Origin: Coraliomargarita algicola
GTDB taxonomy: Bacteria; Verrucomicrobiota; Verrucomicrobiia; Opitutales; Coraliomargaritaceae
Length of the DNA: 64,000 nucleotides
Assembly (NCBI RefSeq): GCF_033878955.1
Contig: NZ_CP138858.1
Location: forward strand, 744,001 to 808,000
Direction: 5' to 3'
Both the position numbers and the translations under genes were made by a program. The notes under the pieces were generated by a model, which saw nothing but the letters and a program-made list of their open reading frames with translations, made no database searches and was not told where the DNA came from. Positions 18,863 to 28,954 of the stretch are shown here, piece by piece. Position 1 is the first letter of the stretch. Each line of letters starts with the position of its first letter.

Positions 18863-21028
18863 ATGAAACCTGATTTCAAAAACATCAGCTACGAAGCACC
18901 CAAGCCAGCCGCCACACGGGAAGAATGGAGTGCTCAGGTAGAAAAAGAAACCGGCAAGTCCGTCAAAGAGCTCGTGACCGAAACCATGGAGCAAATCGAC
19001 GTCGACCCGCTCTACGGTAAGGATGCCTATCAAGGCATGGAGCACCTCGACTACACAGCCGGGGTAGCCCCCTTCCTACGTGGCCCCTACGCCACCATGT
19101 ATGCCTTCCGCCCCTGGACCGTACGTCAATACGCCGGCTTCTCCACTGCGGAAGAGTCCAATGCCTTCTACCGCCGTAATATCGCCGCGGGGCAACAAGG
19201 CCTCTCGGTCGCCTTCGACCTCGCCACACACCGTGGCTACGACTCCGACCACCCACGTGTGACTGGGGATGTTGGTAAGGCCGGTGTTGCCATCGACTCG
19301 ATCCTGGACATGAATGTGCTCTTCGATCAAATCGACCTCAGCAAGGTATCTGTTTCCATGACTATGAACGGCGCGGTGCTGCCCGTGCTGGCCTTCTACA
19401 TCCTGGCTGGTCTGGAACAAGGCTGCAAACTGGAAGAGCTCGCCGGCACCATTCAGAACGACATCCTGAAGGAGTTCATGGTGCGCAACACCTACATTTA
19501 TCCGCCCACACCATCGATGCGGATCATTGGCGACATCTTCGAGTTCACCTCGCAAAAGATGCCCAAGTTCAACTCGATCTCCATCTCTGGCTACCACATG
19601 CAAGAAGCCGGCGCCACCGCCGACCTCGAGATTGGTTACACCTTGGCAGACGGTCTGGAATACCTTCGCACCGGCACCGAGGCGGGCCTCGACATCGACG
19701 CCTTCGCACCACGTCTCTCCTTCTTCTGGGCCATCGGTAAGAACTACTTCATGGAAATCGCCAAGATGCGCGCCGCGCGTTGCCTCTGGGCGAAACTGGT
19801 CAAGCAGTTCAACCCCAAGAACCCGAAGTCACTGGCGCTACGCACACACTCCCAAACTTCCGGTTGGTCACTCACCGAGCAAGATCCGTTCAACAACGTG
19901 ACACGGACTTGCATCGAGGCCATGGCCGCTGCTTGTGGACACACTCAATCGCTCCACACCAATGCCTTGGACGAAGCCATCGCTCTGCCGACCGACTTCT
20001 CTGCACGTATTGCGCGTAACACCCAGCTCTTCCTACAAGAAGAGACTGGCATGACTAGCTTCATCGACCCATGGGGCGGCAGCTACTATGTCGAAGCGCT
20101 CACTAAGGAGCTCATGGACAAAGCCTGGGCACACATCCAAGAGTGTGAGCAATACGGCGGCATGACCAAAGCGATCGAAGAAGGCATTCCAAAACTTCGG
20201 ATCGAAGAAGCCGCCGCACGTCGCCAAGCACGGATCGACTCCGGCAAGGAAACCATCGTGGGCCTCAACAAGTATCGCCTCGAAAAAGAAGACCCACTGG
20301 AGATCCTCGACATCGACAACACCGCCGTGCGCGATTCACAAATTGAGCGCCTGAAAAAGCTCAAGGCCGAACGCGATAACGACGCTTGCCAAGCCGCCCT
20401 CAAAGCGATTACCCATAGCATGGAAACCGGCGAAGGTAACTTGCTGGAGCTGGCAGTGGAAGCCGCACGTTGCCGTGCCTCACTGGGAGAAATCTCCGAC
20501 GCCGTCGAAAACGTAGTCGGCCGCTACAAGGCCAAGATCCGCTCCATCAGCGGCGTCTACGCCAAGGAATTCGGAACCACAACGATTATGGAAGAAGTTA
20601 AAGAACTCATCGAAAAGTTTGAAACGGAAGAAGGCCGCCGCCCTCGTATCATGATTGCGAAAATGGGCCAAGACGGTCACGACCGTGGTGCCAAAGTGGT
20701 GGCCACCGGCTATGCCGACTTAGGCTTCGATGTGGATATCGGCCCACTCTTCCAAACACCGGAAGAGACCGCGCGCCAAGCCGTGGAAAACGATTGCCAC
20801 CTGGTCGCCATGTCCTCGCTGGCCGCAGGTCACAAGACCCTACTGCCCGAGCTGATCGCCGAACTTAAAAAGCTCGGCCGTGAAGACATCATGGTGGTCT
20901 GCGGTGGTGTCATTCCCGCGCAGGACTACGACTATCTCTACGAGCAAGGCGCCAAAGCCATCTTCGGCCCCGGCACCGTCATCCCTGACTCCGCCAAGAA
21001 AATGTTGGATCTGCTACTTGCAGAATAG
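18863..21028 (+). CDS. mutB: Methylmalonyl-CoA mutase large (alpha) subunit
   Basis: The 721-residue catalytic, adenosylcobalamin-dependent subunit. The substrate-binding N-terminal part shows RGPYATMYAFRPWTVRQYAG and LSVAFDLATHRGYDSDHPR; the middle has TNALDEAIALPTDFSARIARNTQ and the TSFIDPWGGSYYVE block. The C-terminal cobalamin-binding domain has the lower-ligand histidine in GQDGHDRG (His606) and the later CGGVIPAQDYDYLYEQGAKAIFGPGT region. Length equals that of ScpA/MutB enzymes. A perfect hairpin terminator follows 26 bases downstream. The spacer before the gene (18806-18862) is made of repetitive TCATCA-like units. Confidence 0.97.
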   Translation: MKPDFKNISYEAPKPAATREEWSAQVEKETGKSVKELVTETMEQIDVDPLYGKDAYQGMEHLDYTAGVAPFLRGPYATMYAFRPWTVRQYAGFSTAEESNAFYRRNIAAGQQGLSVAFDLATHRGYDSDHPRVTGDVGKAGVAIDSILDMNVLFDQIDLSKVSVSMTMNGAVLPVLAFYILAGLEQGCKLEELAGTIQNDILKEFMVRNTYIYPPTPSMRIIGDIFEFTSQKMPKFNSISISGYHMQEAGATADLEIGYTLADGLEYLRTGTEAGLDIDAFAPRLSFFWAIGKNYFMEIAKMRAARCLWAKLVKQFNPKNPKSLALRTHSQTSGWSLTEQDPFNNVTRTCIEAMAAACGHTQSLHTNALDEAIALPTDFSARIARNTQLFLQEETGMTSFIDPWGGSYYVEALTKELMDKAWAHIQECEQYGGMTKAIEEGIPKLRIEEAAARRQARIDSGKETIVGLNKYRLEKEDPLEILDIDNTAVRDSQIERLKKLKAERDNDACQAALKAITHSMETGEGNLLELAVEAARCRASLGEISDAVENVVGRYKAKIRSISGVYAKEFGTTTIMEEVKELIEKFETEEGRRPRIMIAKMGQDGHDRGAKVVATGYADLGFDVDIGPLFQTPEETARQAVENDCHLVAMSSLAAGHKTLLPELIAELKKLGREDIMVVCGGVIPAQDYDYLYEQGAKAIFGPGTVIPDSAKKMLDLLLAE

Positions 21029-21054
21029 TTCAACAAAAATTCAATTCCCCTAGC

Positions 21055-21086
21055 AAAGCTCCCGACTGCAGTCGGGAGCTTTTTTT
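21055..21086 (+). terminator. Rho-independent terminator after mutAB
   Basis: Twelve-base-pair stem (AAAGCTCCCGAC paired with GTCGGGAGCTTT) with a four-base TGCA loop, followed directly by T residues. It begins 26 bases after the mutB stop. Confidence 0.95.
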
Positions 21087-21270
21087 GTGACCTAGGGGCA
21101 TAAACGAGCACGCGACAGAAACTACAATACAAGTCCGAAAAGTTACCTCCCCCGGAGCTAATCACGTAATATGTAATGACATTGGCGTAAAAGCGGCCCG
21201 TATAGAGCCACGTCCCCCGAGGACTGTACACTTGAAATATCCGAAACAAGCGACATGTTCGCCACATTTT

Positions 21271-22263
21271 ATGCCCGCGCTCACCCAACAACGTACGGAT
21301 GGCTATAAGCCATTCTTGTTTCTTTTTTGCCTCTTTGCTCTCGCTTGGATCACACTACTACTGTTCGCGGGTGGCATGACGACGAGTATCCAGGCAGGCA
21401 TGGCCTTTCTCGACTGGCCGCTCTCGAACGGCTCCATCAACCCGGATGGCTGGTTAAGCGAATCCGACAAAATGGCGGAGCACAGCCACCGTCTGCTGGG
21501 CATGAAGATCGGCCTACTCTCGCTCGGCTTGCTGCTATGGACTTATCTGCGCGAGTCGCGTAAATGGGTGCGCACCTTGGCACGCATTCTAGTATGGGTC
21601 GTCATATTACAAGGCGTGCTCGGGGGCTCGCGGGTGCGCTTCGACCAGCTCAATATCATGAGCGATCACAATATGCTCGCTCAGAGTTTTGCTGTCATGC
21701 ATGCCTGCGGCGCGATGGTCGTATTAGGCCTCTTAGTGGCACTGACACTCGCCAACACGCGCCGCTGGATTGAAGGCCGCGCGGGCCTCGACGTAGTGCT
21801 ACCTACAGGCGTGAAGCGATGGGGCATCGCCGCCACCATCACCCTATTTTTGCAAATACTCGTTGGTGCTATTATGCGACACGCAGGTGCCGGATTGGCG
21901 ATTGCCACCTTTCCGCTGGCCTCCAGCAACAGTCTAATACCTGCCTACTGGAACTTTGGCGTCAGCATCCATTTCGCCCACCGCGTGGGGGCGGTCATTG
22001 TAACAGCGGTACTGCTGATCTTTCTGGGAAAGGTATGGGGCTCGCCCGCAGCCAAGCGCGCCTTGGGCTACGGCGCCTTAGTGTTGGCACTCATCCTTGG
22101 ACTGCAAATTTTCCTAGGGGCACTGACGATTTGGACGGTCAAAAACCCCTACGCCGCCACCTTACACCAATTAGTAGGCGCTTTTCTCCTTGCCAGCACG
22201 TGGGGGCTAACTTTTCTAGCACACCACTCAGGGCGAGCTACCAACTCTCCCCACTCTAACTAG
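21271..22263 (+). CDS. ctaA: Haem A synthase CtaA/COX15
   Basis: A 330-residue polytopic membrane protein with about eight transmembrane helices that oxidises the methyl group of haem O to make haem A for the oxidase encoded downstream. Haem-ligand histidines appear in the expected repeats: EHSHRLLGM near residue 75, QSFAVMHACGAMVVLGL in the first half, then HFAHRVGAV and ATLHQLVGAFLL in the second. The ATG at 21271 is preferred; a TTG at 21232 would extend the frame by 13 codons without a membrane-protein-like start. It begins the ctaA-ctaB-DUF420 block; the preceding intergenic region (21087-21270) should hold its promoter. Confidence 0.92.
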   Translation: MPALTQQRTDGYKPFLFLFCLFALAWITLLLFAGGMTTSIQAGMAFLDWPLSNGSINPDGWLSESDKMAEHSHRLLGMKIGLLSLGLLLWTYLRESRKWVRTLARILVWVVILQGVLGGSRVRFDQLNIMSDHNMLAQSFAVMHACGAMVVLGLLVALTLANTRRWIEGRAGLDVVLPTGVKRWGIAATITLFLQILVGAIMRHAGAGLAIATFPLASSNSLIPAYWNFGVSIHFAHRVGAVIVTAVLLIFLGKVWGSPAAKRALGYGALVLALILGLQIFLGALTIWTVKNPYAATLHQLVGAFLLASTWGLTFLAHHSGRATNSPHSN

Positions 22264-22282
22264 CGCCCCCTTTACAACTACC

Positions 22283-23209
22283 TTGAGCCTACCGAATACA
22301 CATACCAAAGACATTGCCTCCGATTCTTCCGAAACGGCGTTCTCTTTGCGCTCAAGAGTCAATGGTTATTACGAACTCACCAAACCACGCCTGAGTTTTA
22401 TGTCCGTGATCACGGCGGTCATTGGCTACCTATCCGCCGATCCCACTCGTGATTTTGGAGTCTTGGCTAGTTTACTCATAGGCACCTCACTCGCAGCAGG
22501 CGGTGCTGCAGTGCTCAATCAATGGCTGGAACGCGAGGCGGACGCGCAAATGGTGCGCACTAAAGATCGCCCCATCCCATCAGGACAAATCGCTCCTTAT
22601 AATGCATTGATGTTTGGTACTGGTCTCAGCGTTTTTGGGACTTACTTACTCTACGCAGGCGCCAATCCGCTGGCGGGCCTGCTCACCGCGGCTACAATTG
22701 CCTCATATGTCCTGCTTTATACACCGCTAAAAAGGTTAACCACCTGGAATACCTTAGTCGGTGCCATCCCTGGCGCGCTGCCCCCACTCATCGGCTGGGC
22801 CGCTGCGGAAAACACAATCTCCACGCTCGGTTGGATACTATTCGCGATCCTCTTTCTCTGGCAAATGCCACACTTTTTTGCCATCGCATGGACCTACCGT
22901 AAGGACTACCAGCAAGGCGGCTTCATCATGCTGTCCAACTCAGACGAAAACGGCACACGGGTCGCCCGCCAGGCGTTTGCCTTTGCCATCGCTTTAGTGA
23001 TTAGCACTCTCTTACCCACTTTACTAGGCTACGCGAGCTGGGGCTATGGTGCCGTAGCCATTATCGCAGGCTGCTATATCTTACGCCCGGCATGGAGATT
23101 TCTCAAAGCAGAAGTGCGCGACAGCGCCGCCCGCCGCTTGTTTATCGCATCAATTTTCTACCTACCGGCCTTACTAATCCCATTAGTGTTAGATCTTTGG
23201 TTAATCTAG
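22283..23209 (+). CDS. ctaB: Protohaem IX farnesyltransferase (haem O synthase) CtaB
   Basis: A 308-residue UbiA-family membrane prenyltransferase that makes haem O from protohaem. Signature motifs: YYELTKPRLSFMSVIT, the first aspartate-rich loop NQWLEREADAQMVRTKDRPIPSG, YTPLKRLTTWNTLVGAIPGALPPLIGW, and WQMPHFFAIAWTYRKDY with the second acidic site. The start is TTG 22283; no suitable in-frame ATG exists before the first conserved helix. It lies 19 bases after ctaA, in the same operon. Confidence 0.93.
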   Translation: MSLPNTHTKDIASDSSETAFSLRSRVNGYYELTKPRLSFMSVITAVIGYLSADPTRDFGVLASLLIGTSLAAGGAAVLNQWLEREADAQMVRTKDRPIPSGQIAPYNALMFGTGLSVFGTYLLYAGANPLAGLLTAATIASYVLLYTPLKRLTTWNTLVGAIPGALPPLIGWAAAENTISTLGWILFAILFLWQMPHFFAIAWTYRKDYQQGGFIMLSNSDENGTRVARQAFAFAIALVISTLLPTLLGYASWGYGAVAIIAGCYILRPAWRFLKAEVRDSAARRLFIASIFYLPALLIPLVLDLWLI

Positions 23210-23244
23210 CTTGCTCTTCGACAATCAAAATTCCTAACTAGGAA

Positions 23245-23724
23245 ATGAAATTTCTAGTATTCATTCTAATTATCGCAGCAGGCGTTGGCTTTTGCTGGAA
23301 AAACGACCTGTATTCGCTGGACGACATCCAAGCGTATTTCAAGCAAGAGCAAGCTCCGCCTCCAGTGGAGAAAAAAGCAAGTCCAACGTATCACGATGCG
23401 GAGTCCGCATTTAAGCAGGACCAATTATTTGCGGTGTTATCGAAAGACTTCATTCCTTCAAAGACTTTTGATAAAACGTTTCAGAAAACGGCACTCGGCG
23501 GCCAAGCAAAAGGCAGCTACCCACCAGTCTATACGATCAAGTGTCTCGGACGTGAAACGAGGGAGACGTACATCTTCGTAGTGGGCTACCGATTCTACAA
23601 TAAACTAATGATCAATGAAAAGTTGCAACCGAGCCAATTGGGTTCTTATAGAAAGTACCTTTCCGAAGAGGATTTTCGCAACGATCTCTTTAACGAGCGC
23701 TATCAATTTAAAATGATCGATTAG
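23245..23724 (+). CDS. Hypothetical membrane-anchored or secreted protein in oxidase cluster
   Basis: A 159-residue protein that I do not recognise. It has a hydrophobic N-terminus (about residues 2-15) that could be a signal anchor, a Pro/Lys-rich segment (EQAPPPVEKKAS) and a C-terminal soluble part of roughly 110 residues with many aromatic and charged residues. An AGGA-like ribosome site lies just before the ATG, one of the few in the window. It is placed between ctaB and the DUF420 gene in a haem/oxidase operon, so an accessory role in oxidase assembly is possible but not shown. Confidence 0.72.
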   Translation: MKFLVFILIIAAGVGFCWKNDLYSLDDIQAYFKQEQAPPPVEKKASPTYHDAESAFKQDQLFAVLSKDFIPSKTFDKTFQKTALGGQAKGSYPPVYTIKCLGRETRETYIFVVGYRFYNKLMINEKLQPSQLGSYRKYLSEEDFRNDLFNERYQFKMID

Positions 23725-23745
23725 CCATCAGTCTGACCACCTTCT

Positions 23746-24171
23746 ATGTCATTTACCGAATCCTTACCGACTCTAAACGCCTGCCTCAATGGCACGGCCA
23801 CTGTGCTGCTGACTGCAGGCTTTATCTGCATCAAGTCCGGTCGCGAAAAAGCGCACCGCGCCTGCATGCTCAGCGCGTTTTCGATGTCTGTCATTTTTCT
23901 GTTTTTCTACGTGCTGCACAAATGGTTGGTGCAAGGAGTCCACACCCCCTTCGAGGGCGAAGGCGCCTGGCGTAGCTTCTATTATGTAATGCTGGCCAGC
24001 CACATTTTCTTAGCGATGTTGATTGTGCCCTTGATATTGACTACACTGACACTTGCAATCCGGGGTCAGAGAGAGCGGCACCGCGCATGGGCGCGCTGGA
24101 CCTTCCCGATCTGGTATTACGTTTCCGTCACGGGCGTGTTGGTCTATTGCTTTCTTTACCTCTGGTGGTAA
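23746..24171 (+). CDS. DUF420 family membrane protein (oxidase-cluster CtaM-like)
   Basis: A 141-residue protein with four predicted membrane segments: residues 8-27, 40-62, 80-105 and 118-140. The pattern LNGTATVLLTAGFICIKSGREKAHRACML and the WARWTFPIWYYVSVTGVLVY ending are those of DUF420, a family found next to cytochrome oxidase genes in many bacteria and linked to oxidase maturation in some. It is downstream of ctaB and its stop codon directly abuts the end of the convergent cupredoxin gene. Confidence 0.9.
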   Translation: MSFTESLPTLNACLNGTATVLLTAGFICIKSGREKAHRACMLSAFSMSVIFLFFYVLHKWLVQGVHTPFEGEGAWRSFYYVMLASHIFLAMLIVPLILTTLTLAIRGQRERHRAWARWTFPIWYYVSVTGVLVYCFLYLWW

Positions 24172-24720
24172 TTAAGGCGACTCCACAGTCATCACACCGC
24201 GCATGCCAGCATACATGTGAGCGGGAAAAGAACAGAGATACTCATAGTCGCCGGGCTCTTCGGGAGCGGTGAACTCGATGGTATCGCTTTCACCCGGGCC
24301 TAGCAGTTGAGTATGCGCCACAATTTGCTGCGAAAAATCTGCTGGAATGTAATCTTGATCCCGGGCTGCGGCGGCCGCGGTGGCAAAAGCGGCTGCATCA
24401 GCCTCGGCTGTTAGAAAGACAACATTATGCCCCATCGCGGCCTTGGGCATGCGGCCCACATTGGTGAACGTCAAACGAACGGGACTGCCCGCCGGCACGG
24501 TGAAAGACTCTAAGTTAAATTTCATCCGATCATTCCCTGTCATTTCAATAACGGTCACCCCATCCACAACAGAAACGGGATTCGCCGGATCCGTCACGCC
24601 TGCTGGCACAGCTCCGGCGGCATTGTGATCATGCTGCGTATGCTCCGAATGATCGGATGTGGCATCACCACAACCCGTAAAAATAAGCGGAAGGACCAAT
24701 AAGCTGAATGTAAGTCTCAT
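24172..24720 (-). CDS. Azurin-like cupredoxin lipoprotein
   Basis: A 182-residue protein with a lipoprotein signal (LIFTGCG, Cys17), a His/Asp-rich linker (residues 22-35) and an azurin-type blue copper domain. Copper ligands are visible: histidine in AMGHNVVF and the C-terminal Cys-His-Met set in EYLCSFPAHMYAGM. The long central Ala-rich helix (residues about 100-125) is also typical of azurin. It is probably an outer-face electron carrier that could donate to the caa3 oxidase or accept from another complex (inference). It is transcribed from the opposite strand, divergent from the oxidase operon across 226 bases. Confidence 0.92.
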   Translation of the reverse strand: MRLTFSLLVLPLIFTGCGDATSDHSEHTQHDHNAAGAVPAGVTDPANPVSVVDGVTVIEMTGNDRMKFNLESFTVPAGSPVRLTFTNVGRMPKAAMGHNVVFLTAEADAAAFATAAAAARDQDYIPADFSQQIVAHTQLLGPGESDTIEFTAPEEPGDYEYLCSFPAHMYAGMRGVMTVESP

Positions 24721-24946
24721 AGCCTTCTAGTTAGCTCAAGTTATCGAATCGTCCAGCCCGAGATGTTAAAAATTTGGACACTCAAAGCAGCCCACTTACC
24801 TGCGCAGTCCAGTATAAGTATAACTGATCGTAAAAGTAGAGTGAAGAAATACTTGTCAGGCTCCATTACGACGCTTAATCCATGAGACTTGGCTTTCTTA
24901 TAGCCCCCCTACCGACTATTCAATAACCTAAGAACTCACCTCACTT
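24721..24946. promoter_or_regulatory. Divergent control region between cupredoxin and oxidase operon
   Basis: This 226-base gap separates the leftward cupredoxin gene from the rightward ctaCDEF genes and must contain both promoters. I see AT-rich segments (for example near 24765 and 24808-24835) but no clear paired promoter boxes or strong palindrome. Confidence 0.35.
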
Positions 24947-26263
24947 GTGAAGACCATTTCAAGCGGATTCTGCCGTTTCATTCAGTATTTTAGCGCACTC
25001 ATCGTGGTCGCCTTTTTAGGTGGCTGCAATTTGGACACTCGCATGTCCACTTTCGTGACCAAGGGTCCGATCGCTGAGGAGCAGCTCAATCTATTCATGC
25101 TCACCGTGTGGGTGACAGGTATTATCTTCGTGATCGTCGGGGGTGTATTCGTCTATGCCGTCATTAAATTCCGCGAGCGCCCGAACGATGACCGCCCGAT
25201 GCCCTCACAAGGCCACGGCAACCCGCTGGTGGAAATCGGCCTCATCGGTGCATCGATCTTGCTGCTCGCGATCATCGCGGTGCCCACACTTCGAGCCATC
25301 TGGTTCACGCAGGAAACACCGGACGATCCAGAAAGTCGCTTGGGCGCCTGGTATCAGGGCGACGATCTAGCGGAGGAAGAGGCAGAAAATCCTCTCATTA
25401 TTAAAGTGATCGGCTATCAGTGGTGGTGGGCTTTTGAATATCCACAACTCGGCATTACGACTGCCAATGAAATGATCATCCCCGCAGGTAAAGTCGTGCA
25501 CCTAGAGCTGCGCTCGATCGACGTGATTCACTCATTCTGGTTGCCACGCATCGCGGGTAAGGTCGACCTGATCCCCGGGCGCACCAACTCCATGTGGATC
25601 CAAGCAGGCGATAATTTTGCCAAGTGGAAAGAAAAACAAGGACTGGAAGGCGAAGGTCCGGAACTGCGTCAAGACTACGCGAAATACCTCGAAGAGGAGA
25701 TCCACGATTATTACTACGGCCAATGCGCAGAATATTGCGGCGAGTCGCATGCGCGCATGTTGTTCCGCACCACAGCGGTCGACGATCAAGCATTTGCTGA
25801 ATGGGTGGCCGACGAAAAGGCAGGCCATGGCACCCCCGACGGCAAGAGCTGGGATGAGTGGTATACCGCTTACGAAGAAAATCCTGAAGAGTTAACGGGG
25901 GATCTCAATGAAGGCCTGAAACTGTTTATGGGCCGCGCGAAGTGCGCGACCTGCCACACCGTGAATGGCAACCCGCGCGCGCTCGGCGTCGCAGGGCCCA
26001 ACCTGACCAATATCGGCTCGCGCCAGTCGATTGCAGCCGGCTGGCTCAATCACCGTGCCGAAGATGGCAGCATCGATGTCGAAAAACAATACGACAATCT
26101 TTACAAATGGATCCACGAGCCCGAAGTCGTTAAGCCCGGCAACCTGATGTGGAAAGCCAATGGCGGTGGCATCGGCGAGTTGATCGATGAACACGGCGAG
26201 CCCGCGCTACTGACCGACGAAGAAGTCAGCAAGCTTTCACTTTACCTTCAATCTCTCAAGTAG
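24947..26263 (+). CDS. ctaC: Cytochrome c oxidase subunit II with fused cytochrome c (caa3 type)
   Basis: A 438-residue subunit II. The GTG start gives a lipoprotein signal (AFLGGC, Cys27); two membrane helices follow (about 50-75 and 98-120). The cupredoxin domain carries the CuA site: IDVIHSFWLPRI and GQCAEYCGESHARMLF, preceded by the aromatic electron-entry motif QWWWAFEYP. The last 110 residues are a class I cytochrome c domain with CATCH (Cys333-Cys336-His337) and a methionine in NLMWKA as likely sixth ligand. The fusion defines a caa3 oxidase, in which electrons enter through the attached cytochrome. Next gene is nine bases away. Confidence 0.96.
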   Translation: MKTISSGFCRFIQYFSALIVVAFLGGCNLDTRMSTFVTKGPIAEEQLNLFMLTVWVTGIIFVIVGGVFVYAVIKFRERPNDDRPMPSQGHGNPLVEIGLIGASILLLAIIAVPTLRAIWFTQETPDDPESRLGAWYQGDDLAEEEAENPLIIKVIGYQWWWAFEYPQLGITTANEMIIPAGKVVHLELRSIDVIHSFWLPRIAGKVDLIPGRTNSMWIQAGDNFAKWKEKQGLEGEGPELRQDYAKYLEEEIHDYYYGQCAEYCGESHARMLFRTTAVDDQAFAEWVADEKAGHGTPDGKSWDEWYTAYEENPEELTGDLNEGLKLFMGRAKCATCHTVNGNPRALGVAGPNLTNIGSRQSIAAGWLNHRAEDGSIDVEKQYDNLYKWIHEPEVVKPGNLMWKANGGGIGELIDEHGEPALLTDEEVSKLSLYLQSLK

Positions 26264-26272
26264 GCCTTTCAG

Positions 26273-28264
26273 ATGAGTCAAACGGAAACCGCAACACCCG
26301 CCCCTAAAACCAGCCACGGTCACCAACCGCACGTGCTCAAACCTGAGCGCAGTCGCTTGGGCCTAATGCGCCCGGACCATAGCAAGAGCGTCTTCATCGA
26401 CTGGTTGACCACAGTGGACCACAAGAAGATCGGCATCATGTATGGTGCCATCGCACTATTCTTCCTGTTTATCGGCGGCATTGAAGCCTTGATCATTCGC
26501 ACTCAGCTGATCGTGCCGGAGAACGACTTGATCTCGGCAGAGCGCTACAATCAGCTCTTTACTATGCACGGCACCACCATGATTTTCCTCGCGGTGATGC
26601 CCTTGAACTCGGCCTTCTTCAATTTCCTGATCCCCTTGCAGATCGGTGCGCGCGACGTCGCCTTCCCGCGCATCAACGCACTCAGCCTGTGGTCATTCGT
26701 GGCCGGCGCCCTGGTCATCAATTTTGGCTGGTTGTTGGAAGCGTTGCAATTGATGGGCCTCTTCTCCGCATCAGGCCCGACTGCGGGCATGACCGACTTG
26801 GCACCTTCGGGGGGCTGGTTTGGCTACGCTCCCTTGAGCAGTAAAGAATATTCAGGCGTCGGCACCGACTTCTGGATTATGGGCCTCCAGATTCTTGGGG
26901 TGGCCTCACTCACTGCATCCATGAATTTCATCGTCACCATCCTCAACATGCGCGCACCGGGCATGAAGATGATGCGCATGCCGGTCTTCACTTGGATGAG
27001 TTTGGTGGTGGCATTTTTGATCATCTTTGCCTTCCCAGCGATTACCATCGCCCTGGGACAACTGATGTTTGACCGCACTTTTGGCACCAACTTCTTTAAT
27101 GTCGCCGGGGGCGGACAACCCATCCTGTGGCAGCACTTGTTCTGGATTTTTGGTCACCCGGAAGTTTACATTCTGGTGCTGCCTGCCATGGGCATCATTT
27201 CGGAAGTGCTGCCGACTTTCTCGAAGAAACCACTTTTCGGCTATTCCATCGTCATTTTCTCGGGCGCGGTGATCGGCTTCCTCGGCTTCGCAGTGTGGTC
27301 GCACCACATGTTCACCACAGGACTGGGCAAGGTGGCCACGGCGGCCTTCTCACTCTTAACCATGGCGATCGCGGTGCCCACCGGCGTTAAGATTTTCAAC
27401 TGGGTCGGCACCATCTGGGGCGGTCGTATTCGTTTCACCGCTCCGATGATCTTCTCCTTGGGCTTCGTCTGGATGTTTATGATGGGGGGCTTCTCCGGCA
27501 TCATGCACGCCGCAGCCCCGGCCGATGCGCAGCAGCAAGACAGCTATTTCGTGATTGCCCACTTCCACTACGTGATCATGGGCGGCATTTTCCTCGCACT
27601 CGTGTCGGGCATTTACTACTGGGTGCCCAAGGTATTCGGCAAAATGTGGACCGGCTCACTCAGCACATGGGTGGCAGTTCTCATCGTAGTCGGCCTGAAT
27701 GTGACTTTCTTCCCGATGCACTTCCTCGGCCTGCTCGGCATGCCGCGCCGCACCCACACTTACCTGGAAGGCTTCGGCTGGTCCTCTTATAATTTGGTTT
27801 GCACCCTCGGCTCCTATATCCTCGCCATCGGCATCTTGCTACTGCTCGTCGACTTGATCCGCTGCCTGCGTCGTGGCGAACCGGCTGGCAACGATCCTTG
27901 GGACGCACGCACTCTGGAGTGGGCGACGACCTCACCTCCTCAGGTTTACAACTTTGCCAAGACTCCAGTCATCCCAGCACGTGACGCACTCTGGTCGCAC
28001 AAACATGGCCCCGAAGGTAAAAAGATCACCTACGAGGACGATCATGGTCATGGCATTCACATGCCGAGTAATTCATGGATGCCTCTGATCGCATCGATTG
28101 GCTTCGTGCCACTCGGATTGGGCATGACTCTGAAACAAGCCGGCGTCCCTTACATGGGCTCGTTTGCCATCTTCGGCCTCTTCGTGATCACACTGGGCCT
28201 CGCGCTCTGGGCACTCGAAGGCCCTGGTGGCTTCCACCTACACCCTGATGAAGACGATGCATAG
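26273..28264 (+). CDS. ctaD: Cytochrome c oxidase subunit I
   Basis: A 663-residue haem-copper oxidase catalytic subunit. Haem a ligand histidine in TMHGTTMIFL; CuB ligands in WIFGHPEVYILVLP with the cross-linked tyrosine (HPEVY), the SHHMFTTG pair, and haem a3/a ligand histidines in IAHFHYVIMGG. It is an A-type enzyme by the HPEVY motif. The protein is longer than a basic subunit I: after the twelfth helix a hydrophilic section (about residues 535-600, rich in His/Asp) is followed by two more hydrophobic segments (SWMPLIASIGFVPLGLG, then FAIFGLFVITLGLALWAL). It pumps protons in the inner membrane and reduces O2. Confidence 0.97.
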   Translation: MSQTETATPAPKTSHGHQPHVLKPERSRLGLMRPDHSKSVFIDWLTTVDHKKIGIMYGAIALFFLFIGGIEALIIRTQLIVPENDLISAERYNQLFTMHGTTMIFLAVMPLNSAFFNFLIPLQIGARDVAFPRINALSLWSFVAGALVINFGWLLEALQLMGLFSASGPTAGMTDLAPSGGWFGYAPLSSKEYSGVGTDFWIMGLQILGVASLTASMNFIVTILNMRAPGMKMMRMPVFTWMSLVVAFLIIFAFPAITIALGQLMFDRTFGTNFFNVAGGGQPILWQHLFWIFGHPEVYILVLPAMGIISEVLPTFSKKPLFGYSIVIFSGAVIGFLGFAVWSHHMFTTGLGKVATAAFSLLTMAIAVPTGVKIFNWVGTIWGGRIRFTAPMIFSLGFVWMFMMGGFSGIMHAAAPADAQQQDSYFVIAHFHYVIMGGIFLALVSGIYYWVPKVFGKMWTGSLSTWVAVLIVVGLNVTFFPMHFLGLLGMPRRTHTYLEGFGWSSYNLVCTLGSYILAIGILLLLVDLIRCLRRGEPAGNDPWDARTLEWATTSPPQVYNFAKTPVIPARDALWSHKHGPEGKKITYEDDHGHGIHMPSNSWMPLIASIGFVPLGLGMTLKQAGVPYMGSFAIFGLFVITLGLALWALEGPGGFHLHPDEDDA

Positions 28265-28309
28265 CGTCGGCATTTCCCAATTTTCAATTTCAAATTCTTA
28301 ATTCTCTAA

Positions 28310-28912
<603 letters not shown>

Positions 28913-28954
28913 TCGATCCATTCGCACCTGATATTCTATTAAAAAATTTTGACC

